Positions 46,034 through 57,799 are shown, counted from the stretch's first letter. The stretch is 64,000 nt of DNA from Ovis canadensis (GCF_042477335.2 NC_091246.1:173659001-173723000), one strand, 5' to 3'. Numbers and translations are program-made. Notes: generated by a model from the sequence alone, not told the origin.

Positions 46034-46255
46034 TACCCTGTGCTAAGTTGCTTAAGTAATGTCCAACTCTTTGTGACTCTATGGACTGTTGGAATGTAGC
46101 CTGCTAGGCTCCTCTGTCTATGAAATTTTCCAGGCAAGAAATACTGGAGTGAGTTGCCATTTCCTTCTCCAGAGGATCTTCCTGAACCTGGGCTTGAACC
46201 CTTGTCTCTTAGATCTCCTGCATTGGCACTCAGATTCCTTACCACCCTGCAGTTT
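46034..46255 (-). mobile_element. Bov-tA SINE
   Basis: Old reverse copy: tgctaagttgcttaagtaat, a core with an inserted ttggaatg near 46090, then a long-type head (tctcttagatctcctgcatt) ending near caccctgcag. The gggaagccc terminus is lost. Confidence 0.9.
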
Positions 46256-47962
46256 TTTCCTAGTTCTTCATAGATCATTCAATTAGTGTATATTTTTTAA
46301 TTTCCTTACAGTTAAAGGTTTAAATTTTTTGTTTTTCCCTGAGGAAACTCTGAGTGACTGAAAAGTCAACAGCTCTGCATAAATATAATATACAAAGAGT
46401 AGTAATGGGGTGAAATATTTAGCCTTCAAATCATTACCCTGTTTTCACCCTAACTTTCTCTCCTGTTCTCCATCCTACTTCTTGTTTCCTAACTTAAAAT
46501 TTCAGTGCTTGGGGTGGGGAGTGGTCAGAAAGCTCCCTCCTCTGCCCTAGTCCTCTCTGTAGACTTGGATCACAATTCTCCACTCAGGCATCTCTCTATA
46601 TTCTTTAATCTCTTTTCTGTCTTCCATAATTTTGTGAAGTTTTCTTGTTTGTGTTTCACCTGCATTCCTACCTTTTATAAACCTAAATATTTCACACACA
46701 CCCCCATTCTCATTTCAAAATAAGACTAACTCAATAACAGAGCTATAGAAAAAGGATTTAACCCCAGTAAAAAATTTAATTTCCCCACCCTTACCCCTGC
46801 CCCCAGACCAGCAAGACATATGGGCTACAAATCACTGTTCAAGCCTTTCTGCTCATATACTGCTAAATTGGGCCAGGCTTCATACAGACTGTAGAACCTC
46901 AATGTTTTCTACCAACCTGTACTGGCCTCTTCAGCCTTTGCTCAGAGACAAAATAGGAGATCAGTTTCTCAAGCCACCATATTGAATCAGAAGTTGGCAG
47001 AGTGTTTGGAGGGAATATATAGAAGAATGCTAAGTGTACAGTTTGGAAGTAAGAATATTATTCGTTTTGTTATAAACAATTGTTCTTCCTGGGGAAGCTC
47101 TGTACCTATGGACTTCAGGAGAGTAAAATAGGTGAAATTTTGACTCCTTATTTAAATTCATTTTTTAAAATAATAAATTTAGTCATAATATCCTGAATAC
47201 AGTAAAAGGCAGAGACAGCACAATATTCCTGGCAAAATCCAGAGGTCTACGAGTAGCACCTGATAAGCAAAGGGATAATGATAATCAGGGCATTCTCAAA
47301 CATGAATAGCTGTTTAATGTTATTACAATTTATTCAGAATAAAGGTGCAGTTTTATGCAGATAAGAACCCACCTTTTCCCTCTCACGCGATGAATAATAA
47401 AAAGTGATTCAGTGATATCAACCAACCTAGGTCGGAGGAGGGAAAGGAAAGGAACCATAGATTATCGACCAATACTGACATTAGTGAGTTGAACAATTTG
47501 AAGATATGAAGGTAGAAGATATAGAAATTGATTAAAACAAAAGTACAATACACATGGAAGTTGGAGGGGAAACAAAAACACATGGATGAATATTTTAAGC
47601 TATGATTATTAAGTGATGGAATTTTAAATATAATTTGACTTATTTTAAAATCATTCTTTCACTGCAGTCAGATACTTATGTGTGATAGATATAGTAGAGG
47701 TTTTTCATGCTGGGCCCAATTTCCAAAGACTTTTTATTTAGATACTGGGAGATTTGTAGCCCCAAAGTGCCTTTACAGTAGTGTACTCAGCCTACAAATT
47801 CTAGGGAATAAAAGTTTTATTAGATTTAAGTTATTTAAGAAATTGAAAAATTGAGGGAAATTGCTGTTAACTATTGCATACTAATAGAAGAAACAGATTT
47901 TTTTTTAATTCAGGTTGAAAGGAATTTCACTCATCCATTTTCAGCATAGAATCTCAAAAAAG
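46256..47962. other. Unassigned 1.7 kb
   Basis: 46740-47010 is of more balanced composition (ctcaagccaccatattgaat) and could be an old LTR fragment. No coding signal. Confidence 0.35.
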
Positions 47963-47972
47963 CATGTCATAT

Positions 47973-48564
47973 GACATTGATTTTTCTCTTTCTGACTTAC
48001 TTCACTCTATATGACAGATTCTAGGCCCATTAACATTTCTACAAATGATCTAATTCTGTTCCTTTTTATGGCTAAGTAATATTCCATTGTACATATATAT
48101 GTATAAAGTACCTTTGTATCCATTCATCTGTTATTGGACTTTATGTTGTTTCCATGTCCTGGCTATTGTAAATAGTGCTGAAATAAACACTGAGGTATGT
48201 GTGTGTGAAATCTAGAAAAATGGTACAGATGAACCTATTTCTTGGGCAGGGATAGAGACGCAGACATAGAGAACAAACAGATGGACATAGGGAGGGAAGG
48301 GAAGGGTGGGATGAACTTGGAGTTTAGGATTGACATTTTATACACTACCATGTGTGAAAGAGACAGCTAGTGGGAACCTACTGTATAGCACAAGGAGCTA
48401 AATTCAGTGCTTTGTGATGACCTAGTGAGGTGGTAATGGGGGGATGTAGGGATGGGAGGGAGGGCCAGGAGGGAGGGAATATAAGTATATATATAAATGA
48501 CTCACTTCATAGTACAGCAGAAACTAACACAACATTCTGAAACAATTATACTCCAATAAAAAAT
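47973..48564 (+). mobile_element. 5'-inverted L1 (twin-primed) with 10 bp TSD
   Basis: Left part 47973-48207 is antisense L1 ORF2 end (ttctctttctgacttacttc, gctaagtaatattccattgt, tttccatgtcctggctattg). Right part 48208-48564 is sense L1 3' UTR (gaaatctagaaaaatggtac to atactccaataaaaaa). The two parts are adjacent in the L1 consensus. catgtcatat is duplicated at 47963-47972 and 48565-48574, so both parts came in one event. The sense part ends in an aataaa-bearing tail. Confidence 0.93.
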
Positions 48565-48732
48565 CATGTCATATTTTAATTCTTATAATAAATACTTATT
48601 TTATATGTAATTAATATTTCTTATTTTTCTAGAGGAAAATATGAGGGAAATTCCCTGCTTAAAAGGAATATATTAATAACATTTTAACAAAGCTGTGTCT
48701 CTAACGATTTAGTTGTCATTTTAGTCATGAAG

Positions 48733-48936
48733 GATTTCCCTTGTGGCTCAGATGGTAAAGACTCTGCCTGCAATGCAGGAGACCCAGGTTCAATCCATGG
48801 GTCATGAAGATCCTCTGGAGAAGGGAATGGCAACCCACTCTAGTATTCTTGCCTGGGAAATCCCATGGACAGAAGAGTCTGGAAGGTTACAGTTCATGGG
48901 GTTGCAAAGAGTCAAAAACAACTGAGTGACTAACAA
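48733..48936 (+). mobile_element. Bov-tA SINE
   Basis: tttcccttgtggctcagatg head, B-box-like aggttcaatcc, BovA core, end ctgagtgactaacaatc. No clear TSD. Confidence 0.94.
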
Positions 48937-49332
48937 TCGTGAAAATATGAACTTTAAGACAATATCCTCTGCTTAGGCAAGTGTGACTGCCAGCTCCATT
49001 TCTCAGTAACCTGATAAATATATGGCCTGTTGACCCTATGTAAATTATTGAGAGAATTTGTTGAGATTTTCTTCACATCTTTATTTAGGATAAAGTCCCC
49101 CAATCTATTTTCTTCTGTTACATTAACCTATCCCTTGTTTACTAACCTTCAGAAATGTAGTGCTGGTTAGCAGAAATCCATTAACCTGAATGAATATCTA
49201 TATCAACAATGATTTCTTTCAACCGATACACTTCTTCATTAGATGCCATAGAGCCAATGGTAAAATTTTGCTTTATCAGGAGCTTTCAATTCTTCCCTTG
49301 ACATAGATTGGTCCTAAATTTCATCTAGATAA
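48937..49332. other. Unassigned DNA
   Basis: Nothing recognised. Confidence 0.45.
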
Positions 49333-49341
49333 AAATACCAA

Positions 49342-49646
49342 ACTTCCCTGGTGGTGCAGTGGATAGGAATCCCCCTGCCAATGCAGGGGACATGCGTTTG
49401 ATCCCTGATCTGGGAAGACTTCGCATGCCATGGAGCAGTTAGGCCCCTGTGCCAAAACTTGAGAGACTGTGCTCTAGAGCTTATGAGCCAAAACTACTGA
49501 AGCCCCCTCACCTAGGGCCTGTGCTCTGCAACAGGGGAAGCCACCACAATGAGAAGCCTGTGCACTGCGACAAAGAGTAGCCCTGCTCTCTGCAACTAGA
49601 GAAAAGCTCGTGCAGCAACGAAGATCCAGTGCAACTCAACATAAAC
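49342..49646 (+). mobile_element. CHR-type tRNA SINE with 9 bp TSD
   Basis: The only SINE here outside the BovA family. Head acttccctggtggtgcagtg and a B-box-like gtttgatccctgatctggga, then a body unlike BovA: catgccatggagcagttagg, gagccaaaactactgaagcc, ctctgcaactagagaaaagc and cagcaacgaagatcc, ending aacataaac. This matches the CHR SINE family shared by whales, hippos and ruminants. aaataccaa is repeated at 49333-49341 and 49647-49655. Confidence 0.88.
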
Positions 49647-49655
49647 AAATACCAA

Positions 49656-50270
49656 CGGTTTGAGAAAGTAAAGGAGATGATAATAATTTTCTCCTGTTAG
49701 GTTTTCAAATTTAATCTTAAATTAAAACTCACCCACTGTGCCTCTATGTACTCAGTTCTTCATAAATCTGTCACCTAGCTACAGTGATGCTTGATGAATC
49801 ACAGAGAGGGAACTCCTATAGGTACTTGTCATCCTTCATTGAAAATAATCCTACCAAAACTATTAAAACATCACCAAATGACCAGTCCTCCACTGGCTCT
49901 TCCTTTCATAGCACTTTCTTTGAAAAAGTATACCATCAGTAGCTTACAGAGTGAAAGCAAGAAAATTCCACCATTTTTTCCTGTATTTACATTCTCTGTC
50001 TTCATGTATATACTACTCCCCTTATGTAAACAAATTTTAATTTTAGCTCCACACAATCTATTAGCCATGACCAAATACCAGTAGCAATTTAACACTGATA
50101 ATCCATCTCTGGTAAGAGTAAATGCCTGTCATCATTCTTTATGATTCTTCTTTGTAATGTCCATTATCTCTTCTCTATTCATACTGTATTAGAAATTTCA
50201 CTAAAATGAAGCAGGCTGCTATTTATTGTCTATTTAAAAGCAATATTTTTATATACTTCATAAAATAATG
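49656..50270. other. Unassigned DNA
   Basis: Overlapping 97-codon (+, 49791-50084) and 74-codon (-) frames without a domain. No repeat recognised. Confidence 0.4.
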
Positions 50271-50370
50271 TTTCATAAACACATAGTAGTTTGAATATTT
50301 AATATGAAACCTTCATATCAGTTCATAATCATATAGCAATTTGAATATTTAATATGAAATCTTCATATCA
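50271..50370. repeat. 50 bp tandem duplication, two copies
   Basis: Units 50271-50320 and 50321-50370 differ at 6 of 50 positions (88 % identity). The best conserved part is ttgaatatttaatatgaaa followed by cttcatatca. Not flanked by a retroelement, so it looks like a local duplication of some age. Confidence 0.9.
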
Positions 50371-50644
50371 ACCTGGGTTGGTAATGAGTTATCTACTGCT
50401 GCATAATACATTGACCTTGTAAAATTTATCAACTGCTTCCCCTAAGCCAATCAATCAATGCAGATTTATTTTCAGTTAAATATTATTTTCTGATGAATCA
50501 CTCCAGCTGATTTCATATTTACCAAGTTGGTGTGATTTCAAAAATAATTTACTTTCTCTTGAATTAAGATACTTTATGTATCATGAAGCTGGAATTGGGG
50601 GTCAGGGCAATAATCTCCTCTGAGTACTCAGGGATTTGAGGCAC
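50371..50644. other. Unassigned DNA
   Basis: Short spacer; nothing recognised. Confidence 0.4.
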
Positions 50645-51024
50645 AGAACAATTGATGCTTTTGAACTGTGGTGTTGGAGAAGACTCTTAAAAGTCACTTG
50701 GACTGCAAGGAGATCCAACCAGTCAATGCTAAAGGAAATCAGTCCTGAATATACATTGGAAGGACTGATGCTAAAGCTGAAACTCCAGTATTTTGGCCAC
50801 CTGATGTGAAGAACTGACTCACTGGAAAAGACCCTGATGCTAGGAAAGATTGAAGGCAGGAGGAGAAGGGGACGACAGAGGACGAGATGGTTGGGTGGCA
50901 TCGTCGACTCGATGGACATGGGTTTGAGTAAGTTCTGGGAATTGGTGATGGACAGGGAGCCCTGCATGCTGCGGTCCATGGGGTTGCAGAGTTGCACATG
51001 ACTGAGTGACTGAACTGAACTGAA
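50645..51024 (+). mobile_element. BovB LINE, 5'-truncated
   Basis: 380 bp forward BovB 3' end from caattgatgcttttgaactg to gtgactgaactgaactgaa. The coding frame is interrupted, but the antisense strand is open for 153 codons (50602-51063). Confidence 0.95.
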
Positions 51025-51501
51025 GAAAACAAAACATGATAGTCTGGATTTTCTATGCTTCATCTGAAGGAAAGCCTAATCTGAGGTATAATTTATTAAA
51101 ATAAACTACTTCAGAGAAAGTTTAAGGCCCATTTCACAAGTGTTTGCTCAATGAACTCATTCTCTGGCAGCCAATGGGATTTGCTGATTATTGTGTGCTT
51201 AGTACAACCATAAGTCGTTTCAGAATTATAGAACTTAGAGTACAATATTTTTCTGTGAACATAGTTCTGAGTTTCTGGTACTGCAAAACCAGAAACGCTA
51301 CAGTTCTGGTCATACCTTGCCATCTTAGAGCTACAAACAATCTATGAGGAGAGTTGGCTTCATGGACTTCATAACCAATGCAGACACATGGGACCCTGTG
51401 TATGGATGGATCCCATACTTGGGGTTTGATCTTATGTCGTCACATTCTTAAAAGCTTAATAACTTTATCTATGAATTTGTATTTTGCAGTTGAAGTCCAG
51501 T
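51025..51501. other. Unassigned DNA
   Basis: Forward and reverse frames at 51144-51347 and 51111-51323 mirror each other; no gene supported. Confidence 0.4.
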
Positions 51502-51513
51502 AGATTATAGAAT

Positions 51514-51730
51514 GTATGTGTGTGTGCCTGCTTGCTCAGTTGTGTCCCACCATTTGTGACCCCATGGGCTGTAATCCCCAGGCTCCTCTATCCATAGGAG
51601 AGGAGAATACTGGAGTAGTTGCCATTTTCTACTCCAGGGGACCTTCCAGACCTAGGGATTGAATCTGAATCTCTTGAGACTCCTGCATTGGCAGGCAGAT
51701 TCTTTACCACTATGCCACATGGGAAGCCAA
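51514..51730 (-). mobile_element. Bov-tA SINE with TSD
   Basis: Reverse copy of the long-headed type (gaatctcttgagactcctgc). Flanked by agattatagaat (51502-51513) and agattacagaat (51731-51742), one mismatch in 12. A tgtgtgtg patch sits at the tail side. Confidence 0.94.
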
Positions 51731-51742
51731 AGATTACAGAAT

Positions 51743-52444
51743 ATGCACTTCATTTCACAAGCAAACTACCAGTTCCTATTGGATCCTTGGGTGCCTGCCC
51801 TCCACTTCCTGTCCTAGCCTACCTGTCTACTGATGTGGTTGGGAAGAGACCTACATTCTGCTGTCACCCTCCATCCTCAGTGGAGGTATAGGTGCATGCC
51901 TCATGAGGAGGCAGAGAAGGTTAGAGTATCTACCTTGCAGATTTTGGGGCAGAGCAAAGCAGTTATCACCCCTGTCCTGAGCTGGCAGCAAATGGCACAT
52001 GTCATAGATGACTCACTGGGAACTTCTTACCCGCCCCTATACCAAGCATATCAGTTGCAGTTCCTTAAGGGTCACCTCTCTGCATGGGATGAAATAGAAT
52101 GGTAGTGGGAGAGGAATTGACTTACTCCTCTAAGCTGAGATCCCACATCCTTTATTTTATTCCTTTGTCATGTAAATTATGTAGCTTAAGATATCTGTGA
52201 CTTATGTTGTTTAATTTTTGTAATGAAGCCTGAATAATTAAAAAGAAAGCACTTGATATTATCATGCCCAATATTTTCCTAGAGTTTCCCTTAGATATTG
52301 CATTATTATTTCAATTAACATTGTTTAGTATTTATTTTTCAACTTGGTAGGCTGATTCCTAGGTGATTTGACTTTTTAGTAATTCACAATTAACTAACTT
52401 TGTAATTAATTGCATGTTTGGAATATTATTTTAGTAGAACCTAT
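51743..52444. other. Unassigned; GC-balanced block
   Basis: 51760-52130 is locally richer in G+C than the surroundings and keeps overlapping forward frames (51619-51891, 51833-52105). The first begins inside a SINE and neither shows a domain. Possibly an old LTR or unique DNA. Confidence 0.35.
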
Positions 52445-52452
52445 AAGAAAGT

Positions 52453-52686
52453 TTGGACTTCCCAGGTGGCACTAATGGTAAAGAAGCCACTAGATAATGA
52501 AAGGGATGTGATAGACGAGGGTTCTGTTCGATCCCTGGGTCAGGAAGATCCCCTGGAGGAGGGCATGGCAACCCACTCGAGTATCCTTGCCTGGAGAATC
52601 CCCATGAACAGAGAAGCTTGGCGGGTTATAGTCCATAGAGTCGAAAAGAGTCAGACACAACTGAAACGAATTACTATACATAGCAC
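52453..52686 (+). mobile_element. Bov-tA SINE with 8 bp TSD
   Basis: Long-headed type: ggacttcccaggtggcacta, extra block gggatgtgatagacgagggt, B box gttcgatccct, core, and an end cacaactgaaacgaattact. aagaaagt at 52445-52452 and 52687-52694. Confidence 0.95.
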
Positions 52687-52694
52687 AAGAAAGT

Positions 52695-53012
52695 CTAGTT
52701 AAGTATTACAAAGGTAGTTATCATTTTTTAAACCTGTGTTTTTTCACTTAATGGTATGTTTTAAAATTTTTGCATGTCATTAAGGGAAGTTATATGTCAG
52801 CTTTTGCCATACATGATTTTTTAAAATGTGAATACCTCAGCTAGAAGCCCAATACCCTGAGGCAAACACTGACAATCATTTAGTATCTTAATTTTTCTGT
52901 CAGGCAATATCATAGCTTTGAATTATGTTCCTATTCAAATTTATCCCCAGGTTGTATCCGTATCTCAAATATGAAGATTTAGCTTTTACTCTGTTTCTCC
53001 CTCCTCTCCAAA
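52695..53012. other. Unassigned DNA
   Basis: Nothing recognised. Confidence 0.45.
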
Positions 53013-53019
53013 ATGTGTA

Positions 53020-53275
53020 GTCCATGGAATTCTCTAGGCCAGAATACTGGAGTAGATGTCCTTTCCCTTCTCCAGGGGAATCTCCCAACCCAGGAATCGA
53101 ACCCAGGTCTCCTGCATTGCAGGCAGATTCTTTACCAGCTGAGCCACAAGGGAAGCCCAAGAATACTGGAAGGGGTAGCCTATCCCTTCTCCAGCAGATT
53201 TTCCCTACCCAGGATTGAACCGGGGTCTCTTGCATTGCAGGTGGCTTTTTACCAACCGAGCTATCAGGTCTTACT
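53020..53275 (-). mobile_element. Dimeric Bov-tA SINE, 3'-truncated
   Basis: Reverse orientation. A core plus head (gtccatggaattctctaggc to gccacaagggaagcccaa) is followed directly by a second, shortened core plus head (gaatactggaaggggtagcc to ccgagctatcaggtc). Same architecture as 42006-42320. It lacks the last ~45 bp of the BovA 3' end, yet atgtgta occurs at both edges (53013-53019 and 53276-53282). Confidence 0.88.
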
Positions 53276-53282
53276 ATGTGTA

Positions 53283-54077
53283 CATTTTAATTTATTGATA
53301 ATTTGCCAAATTTCCAACCATAATGCCATCACAATTCAGGCTTCAATCTGTGGTGTTTAAGGATGACTATTTCTTGAAAACCTTACCAATATTGAAGTCC
53401 ACCAAATGTCTTTAATTTTCTATATTGAATGGGCACCTCTCAAAAACTCACCATTGTTTCATTTGAATTTCCATGATTTTTTGATTTTTATTGATTGAAA
53501 ATATTTTCACATTATTCTGGCATTTTTGTCTTATAAATTGATTGTATGATAATATATGACATAATTATATTTAGGTAAAGAGTTTTCATTTACTTACTAG
53601 ATCATGTATTGTTCACATTTATAATTTCAAATTATATTGGGTGCATTCTCTTTGCCCAAAGCTCTGAGGCAAAAAGGAAACAAAAGTCACTAACATAATT
53701 GGAGTGAGGTGAGAATCTAGAACTCAGAGGAAGACTTGACCCTTGATAGGAGCACAGAGACTTTTTCATCATTGCATCAAAGTGGAAAGAATATGATGTT
53801 TGCAGTTTTAGTGGTTGAAATATGATGGGGTTTCTAGTGTACTTCTACTTTTTCAGTGATGCATTAAGTGAAGTTATCAACTGATGGAAGGTAAGTATAC
53901 CTTCTTAAATATTTAAGAATCCAGAAGAAGCTAACAAATGTGATTTCAAAGAAATATTTAGATTCATACATATGTGTGTGTCAATACATAGAAAAATGTA
54001 TGAAGAATGCACATCATCAAGCTATTTAAAGTTTTAATCTAGGAATGAGAAAGACTTAGACCATGCTTTTTACTTTC

Positions 54078-54129
<52 letters not shown>

Positions 54130-55086
54130 AATACAATACCTGATATTCATATGTTGCCTTTATAGTAAAAAAAAAAACACCTTATTTTAAAATTTTGTTT
54201 CCACCAATTTAATTTGTGTTATGGTTCTAGGGTAAACTTATTAGATAAGTTTTTAATGCATAAAGTAATGTTTTAAATACCAATTTTAAATTCCTTCCAT
54301 GATGTTTAAAATATTATTCCTTATTAGAATTAGCAAAAGCTTGGCCCTCTAAGACAATTGGCAAGGTAGGCGGTTTTTTTGTTTTATCCCATGTGATTTT
54401 TATTTTTTTCTAACTGCTAAGAAAGCTAAATAACTGTATCTCATATTCATAGCCTTCCTGTGCATTGGAATAAAAGACTGTAGTCATTCCAAATACATTT
54501 TTCTTCTTAATAGCTTTGATAAAACCAAAGGAAACATTCTATGATGAAGACCTTAGGTACACAGAGAGAAATTCTTTAGATTATTATGCTTTATGCAGTT
54601 TCAAATTAAAATATTTATTTTATTTTGAACTTGTGAATAAGCTGATTAAAAGATTTTTTGAACATTATGAAATATATATTTATTTTTGTCTGTATTCAAT
54701 TCACATTTTGCTAGTGTAACCACTTTATAAATATTTATATCAAATTCCAGCTTTTCATATACCAACTCATCCCTTATATAACATAGTTGAAAACTTGGTT
54801 ATTTACATATGTAAATTTTCTAATATCAGAACTGTATACTTGTCCTGAGTTGAAATTTATATGAGTTAATGTTTAATTAAATTTTTCTATACTATATCTA
54901 GGTCCTTGCTAATTAATATAAGAATGCCTGCAAGGTAATATTTCTTACAAAAAATAAATATTTCTACATCACATGTGTAAATAAATATCTTTCGATATAT
55001 CATAATATTGAAAGAGCTAAATTCATTTTTATAATTTCTCTCTTATGAGTTACTTTAGAAGTAATTTTGAGACAAAGAAATGTCCT
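53283..55086. other. Repeat-poor AT-rich interval with a TA microsatellite
   Basis: Includes the (TA)n tract at 54082-54127 and an A12 run near 54167. No transposon or exon recognised. Confidence 0.45.
54082..54127. repeat. (TA)n microsatellite, about 23 units
   Basis: 46 bases of pure TA. Self-complementary, so able to form a cruciform; likely length-variable. Confidence 0.97.
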
Positions 55087-55094
55087 AATTTCAT

Positions 55095-55235
55095 GCTGCT
55101 GCTGCTGCTGCTGCTGCTAAGTCGCTTCAGTCGTGTCCGACTCTGTGCGACTCCACAGACGGCAGCCCACCAGGCTCCCCTGTCCCTGGGATTCTCCAGG
55201 CAAGAACACTGGAGTGGGTTGCCATTTCCTTCTCC
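55095..55235 (-). mobile_element. BovA monomer with (GCT)n tail and 8 bp TSD
   Basis: Single BovA unit, no tRNA head: a (gct)n run at 55097-55120, then aagtcgcttcagtcgtgtcc to gttgccatttccttctcc. aatttcat is repeated at 55087-55094 and 55236-55243. It is half of a Bov-A2 dimer, so 5'-truncated. Confidence 0.95.
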
Positions 55236-55243
55236 AATTTCAT

Positions 55244-55682
55244 ACATTGATGTAAACTCTCCTCCCCAAACATAAAGGGCTAAAAAAAGGGTGGTGGTGA
55301 TATGGTGGATTTGCAGGGTTGTTTTTTATTTCAAATACCCCAGTACACCCTAGAACTCCTATGTGTGGCAGAGACAGGAGAAACGGACAAGTAACTCTTC
55401 AGGGACTGGTAACTTATCGTCTGTCCCTAAACTTCAAATATGAGTTCCAAAAAGATTTTAAGATACAGTAATATTCATATGTTTAGCTATTATTGGACTG
55501 CCCATTACTTAAAGTTTCTAACTCACTCTATGTTTGTTCAAGTAATGCATTGATGAAGAAAATGCTATGAAAGTTTAAAAACAGAATATTAGTTTATCTT
55601 TTCTTGAATAAATTATTGCTTTTGTTATTGCAAATGACAAAACCAGAAAAAGACAATTTATCCTCTAAATAGTGTTCCCTGT
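55244..55682. other. Unassigned DNA
   Basis: Nothing recognised. Confidence 0.4.
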
Positions 55683-55774
55683 TCTTTTTATAAAATTTGT
55701 ATTCAAATATAGTTTATTTACAATGTGTTGTCAGCCTCAGATATATAGCAGAATGATTCAGTTATACATATATG

Positions 55775-56124
55775 TTGTTCAGTTGCTCAATTATGTCTGA
55801 CTCTTTGCAGCCCCATGGACTGCAGCACGCCAGGCCTCCCTGTCCTTCACCATCTCCCAAAGCTTGCTCAACTCATGTTCATTGAGTCAGTGATGCCATC
55901 CAATCATCTCTGTCATCCCATTCTACTCTCACTTTCAATCTTTCCCAGCATCAAGGTCTTTTCAGATGAGGCAGCTCTTCACATCAGGTGGCGAAAGTAT
56001 TGGAGCTTCAGCTTCAGCATTAGTCCTTCCAGTGAATGTTCAGGGTAGATTTCCTTTAGGATTGACTGGCTCTAGGATCCTTTAGGATCCTTTAGGATCT
56101 CCTTGCAGTCCAAGGAGTGCAGTC
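55775..56124 (-). mobile_element. BovB 3' end nested in L1
   Basis: Reverse BovB from ttgttcagttgctcaattat to tccttgcagtccaaggag. catatatg (55767-55774) and catgtatg (56125-56132) form a TSD with one mismatch. An internal 10 bp repeat (aggatccttt three times, about 56073-56098) is a local slippage in this copy. Confidence 0.92.
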
Positions 56125-56546
56125 CATGTATGTAAATATATATTCTTTTTTTTTTTTACATTCTCTTCCATTATAGGTTATTATAATATATTGCATACAG
56201 TTCCTTATGCTAAATTGTAGGTCTTTGTTGGTTATCTATTTTATATATAGAAGTGAGTATATTTTAATCCCAAACTTATAACTTTAACTTCTCCTCTCCC
56301 CTTTAGTAACTGTAAGTTTTTCTTTGTCTGTGAGTCTATTTCTGTTTTGTAAGTAATTTCATCTGTATCAGTGTTTTAGATGCCCTATATAAGTGTTGCA
56401 ATATTTATCTTTGTCTGGCTTACTTCAGTTGGAATACTTATCTCTAGGTCCATCCATATTGCTGTTATGGGTGAACTCCTCTATGAATAATTTTCATCTT
56501 TTTTTAGTCATAATTTTCTATGACTGAGTGATATCCCATTGTGTAT

Positions 56547-56748
56547 GGCTTCTTAGGTGACTCAGTGGTAAAGAATCTGCCTGAAAATGCAGGAGACACA
56601 GGTTTGATCTCTGGGTCAGGAAGATTCTCTGGAGGAGGAAATGGCAACCCACTTCCACTTTTTGCCTGGAAAATCCCATGGACTAGGAGCCTGGCAGGCT
56701 ATAGTCCATGGGGTCACAAAGAGTAGGACACAACTTAGCAACTGAGTG
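56547..56748 (+). mobile_element. Bov-tA SINE nested in L1
   Basis: ggcttcttaggtgactcagt head, gtttgatctctgg B box, core, end cacaacttagcaactgagtg. It separates the L1 blocks 'ccattgtgta' and 'accccatcttctttatcc', which are adjacent in intact L1. Confidence 0.94.
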
Positions 56749-56771
56749 CACACACACACACACACACACAC
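56749..56771. repeat. (CA)n at SINE tail
   Basis: Eleven CA units immediately after the Bov-tA body and inside its insertion boundaries. Confidence 0.95.
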
Positions 56772-57597
56772 ATGCATACCCCATCTTCTTTATCCATTCA
56801 TCTGTCAGCGGGCATTTAGGGTGTTTTCCTGTCTTGTCTATCATAAAAGTGCTGCTATGAACACAGGCGCATGTATCTTTTTGAATTATATATGTATCTT
56901 TTGAATTATATACATTTTTTCTGGATATATATTCCCAGAAGTGAGATTGCTTGATCATATGGTAGCTCTATTTTTAGTTTTCTTTAAGGAAACCGTATAC
57001 TATTCTTCATAATGACTACCAATTTACATTCCCATCAACAGAGTAGGAGGGTTCCTAATGTATAGCTTTTATCAAAGCCTCAAAATAGGAAATATACTGG
57101 GTTTCTTTTTCTTTTAAAAATTGATTTGTACCATAATATATGCTGCATGTATAGAATATCAAATTTAAACGACTACATATACTACAATATGCTCACTACC
57201 AAAGGCTTAGTTTCCATTTGTCACTGTATAATAGAACCCCTTTATCCATTTCATACTCTCTCTACTCCCCCTTCCCCTCTGATAACCACTACTCTGTTTT
57301 CTATACCTATGTGTTTGTTTGTTTTATTCACTTGTCATCATATGAGTGAAAGCACACAGTGTATATGTGTATGTGCATGTGTGTGTATAAATATTTCTTC
57401 ACCCATAGATGAATGCTTAGGTTGTTTCCGTGTCTTGGCTGTTATAAATAATGCTGCAATGAACATGGGAGTTCATATAGCTTCTCAAAGTAGTGTTTTT
57501 ATATTTTCAGATCAATCCTCTGAAGAGGAATAGCTGGATCATATAGTAGTTCTATTCTAAACTTTTTGAGAAGTCTTCATAATGTCTTCTATAGTGA

Positions 57598-57799
57598 AGT
57601 AAAAGTCACTGAGTCATATCCAACTCTTTGCAACCCCATAAACTATACAGTCCATGGAATTCTTCAGGCCAGAACACTGGAGTGGGTAATCAATCCCTTC
57701 TCCAGGGTATCTTCCCAACCCAGGGATTGAAGCCAGGTCTCTTGCTTGGCAGGCAGATTGTTTACCACTGAGCCATCTGAGAAGCCCTGTTTAGCCCTG
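57598..57799 (-). mobile_element. Bov-tA SINE nested in L1, 8 bp TSD
   Basis: Reverse copy between two exact copies of tatagtga (57590-57597 and 57800-57807), of which the L1 should have one. Beyond the normal head end (gagaagccc) there are about 12 extra bases (tgtttagccctg) inside the TSD. Confidence 0.94.

Larger units (their letters stand above)
55683..57063 (-). mobile_element. L1 3' region, antisense, split by two younger insertions
   Basis: Antisense L1 3' UTR and ORF2 end in order: ttatttacaatgtgttgtca, gattcagttatacatatatg, [BovB], cattctcttccattataggt, tctgtgagtctatttctgtt, ctctaggtccatccatattg, atatcccattgtgta, [Bov-tA and CA tract], catcttctttatccattcat, gtgctgctatgaacacaggc, ttgcttgatcatatggtagc, acattcccatcaacagagta. 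The ORF2 frame is degraded. Older than both insertions in it. Confidence 0.85.

Noticed and set aside
51833..52105. 90-codon frame in a GC-balanced block
   Set aside because: No domain. It might be an old LTR but shows no ends; not supported as a gene.
57126..57533. 135-codon forward frame
   Set aside because: It lies inside antisense L1 3' UTR and ORF2 end; explained by the transposon.
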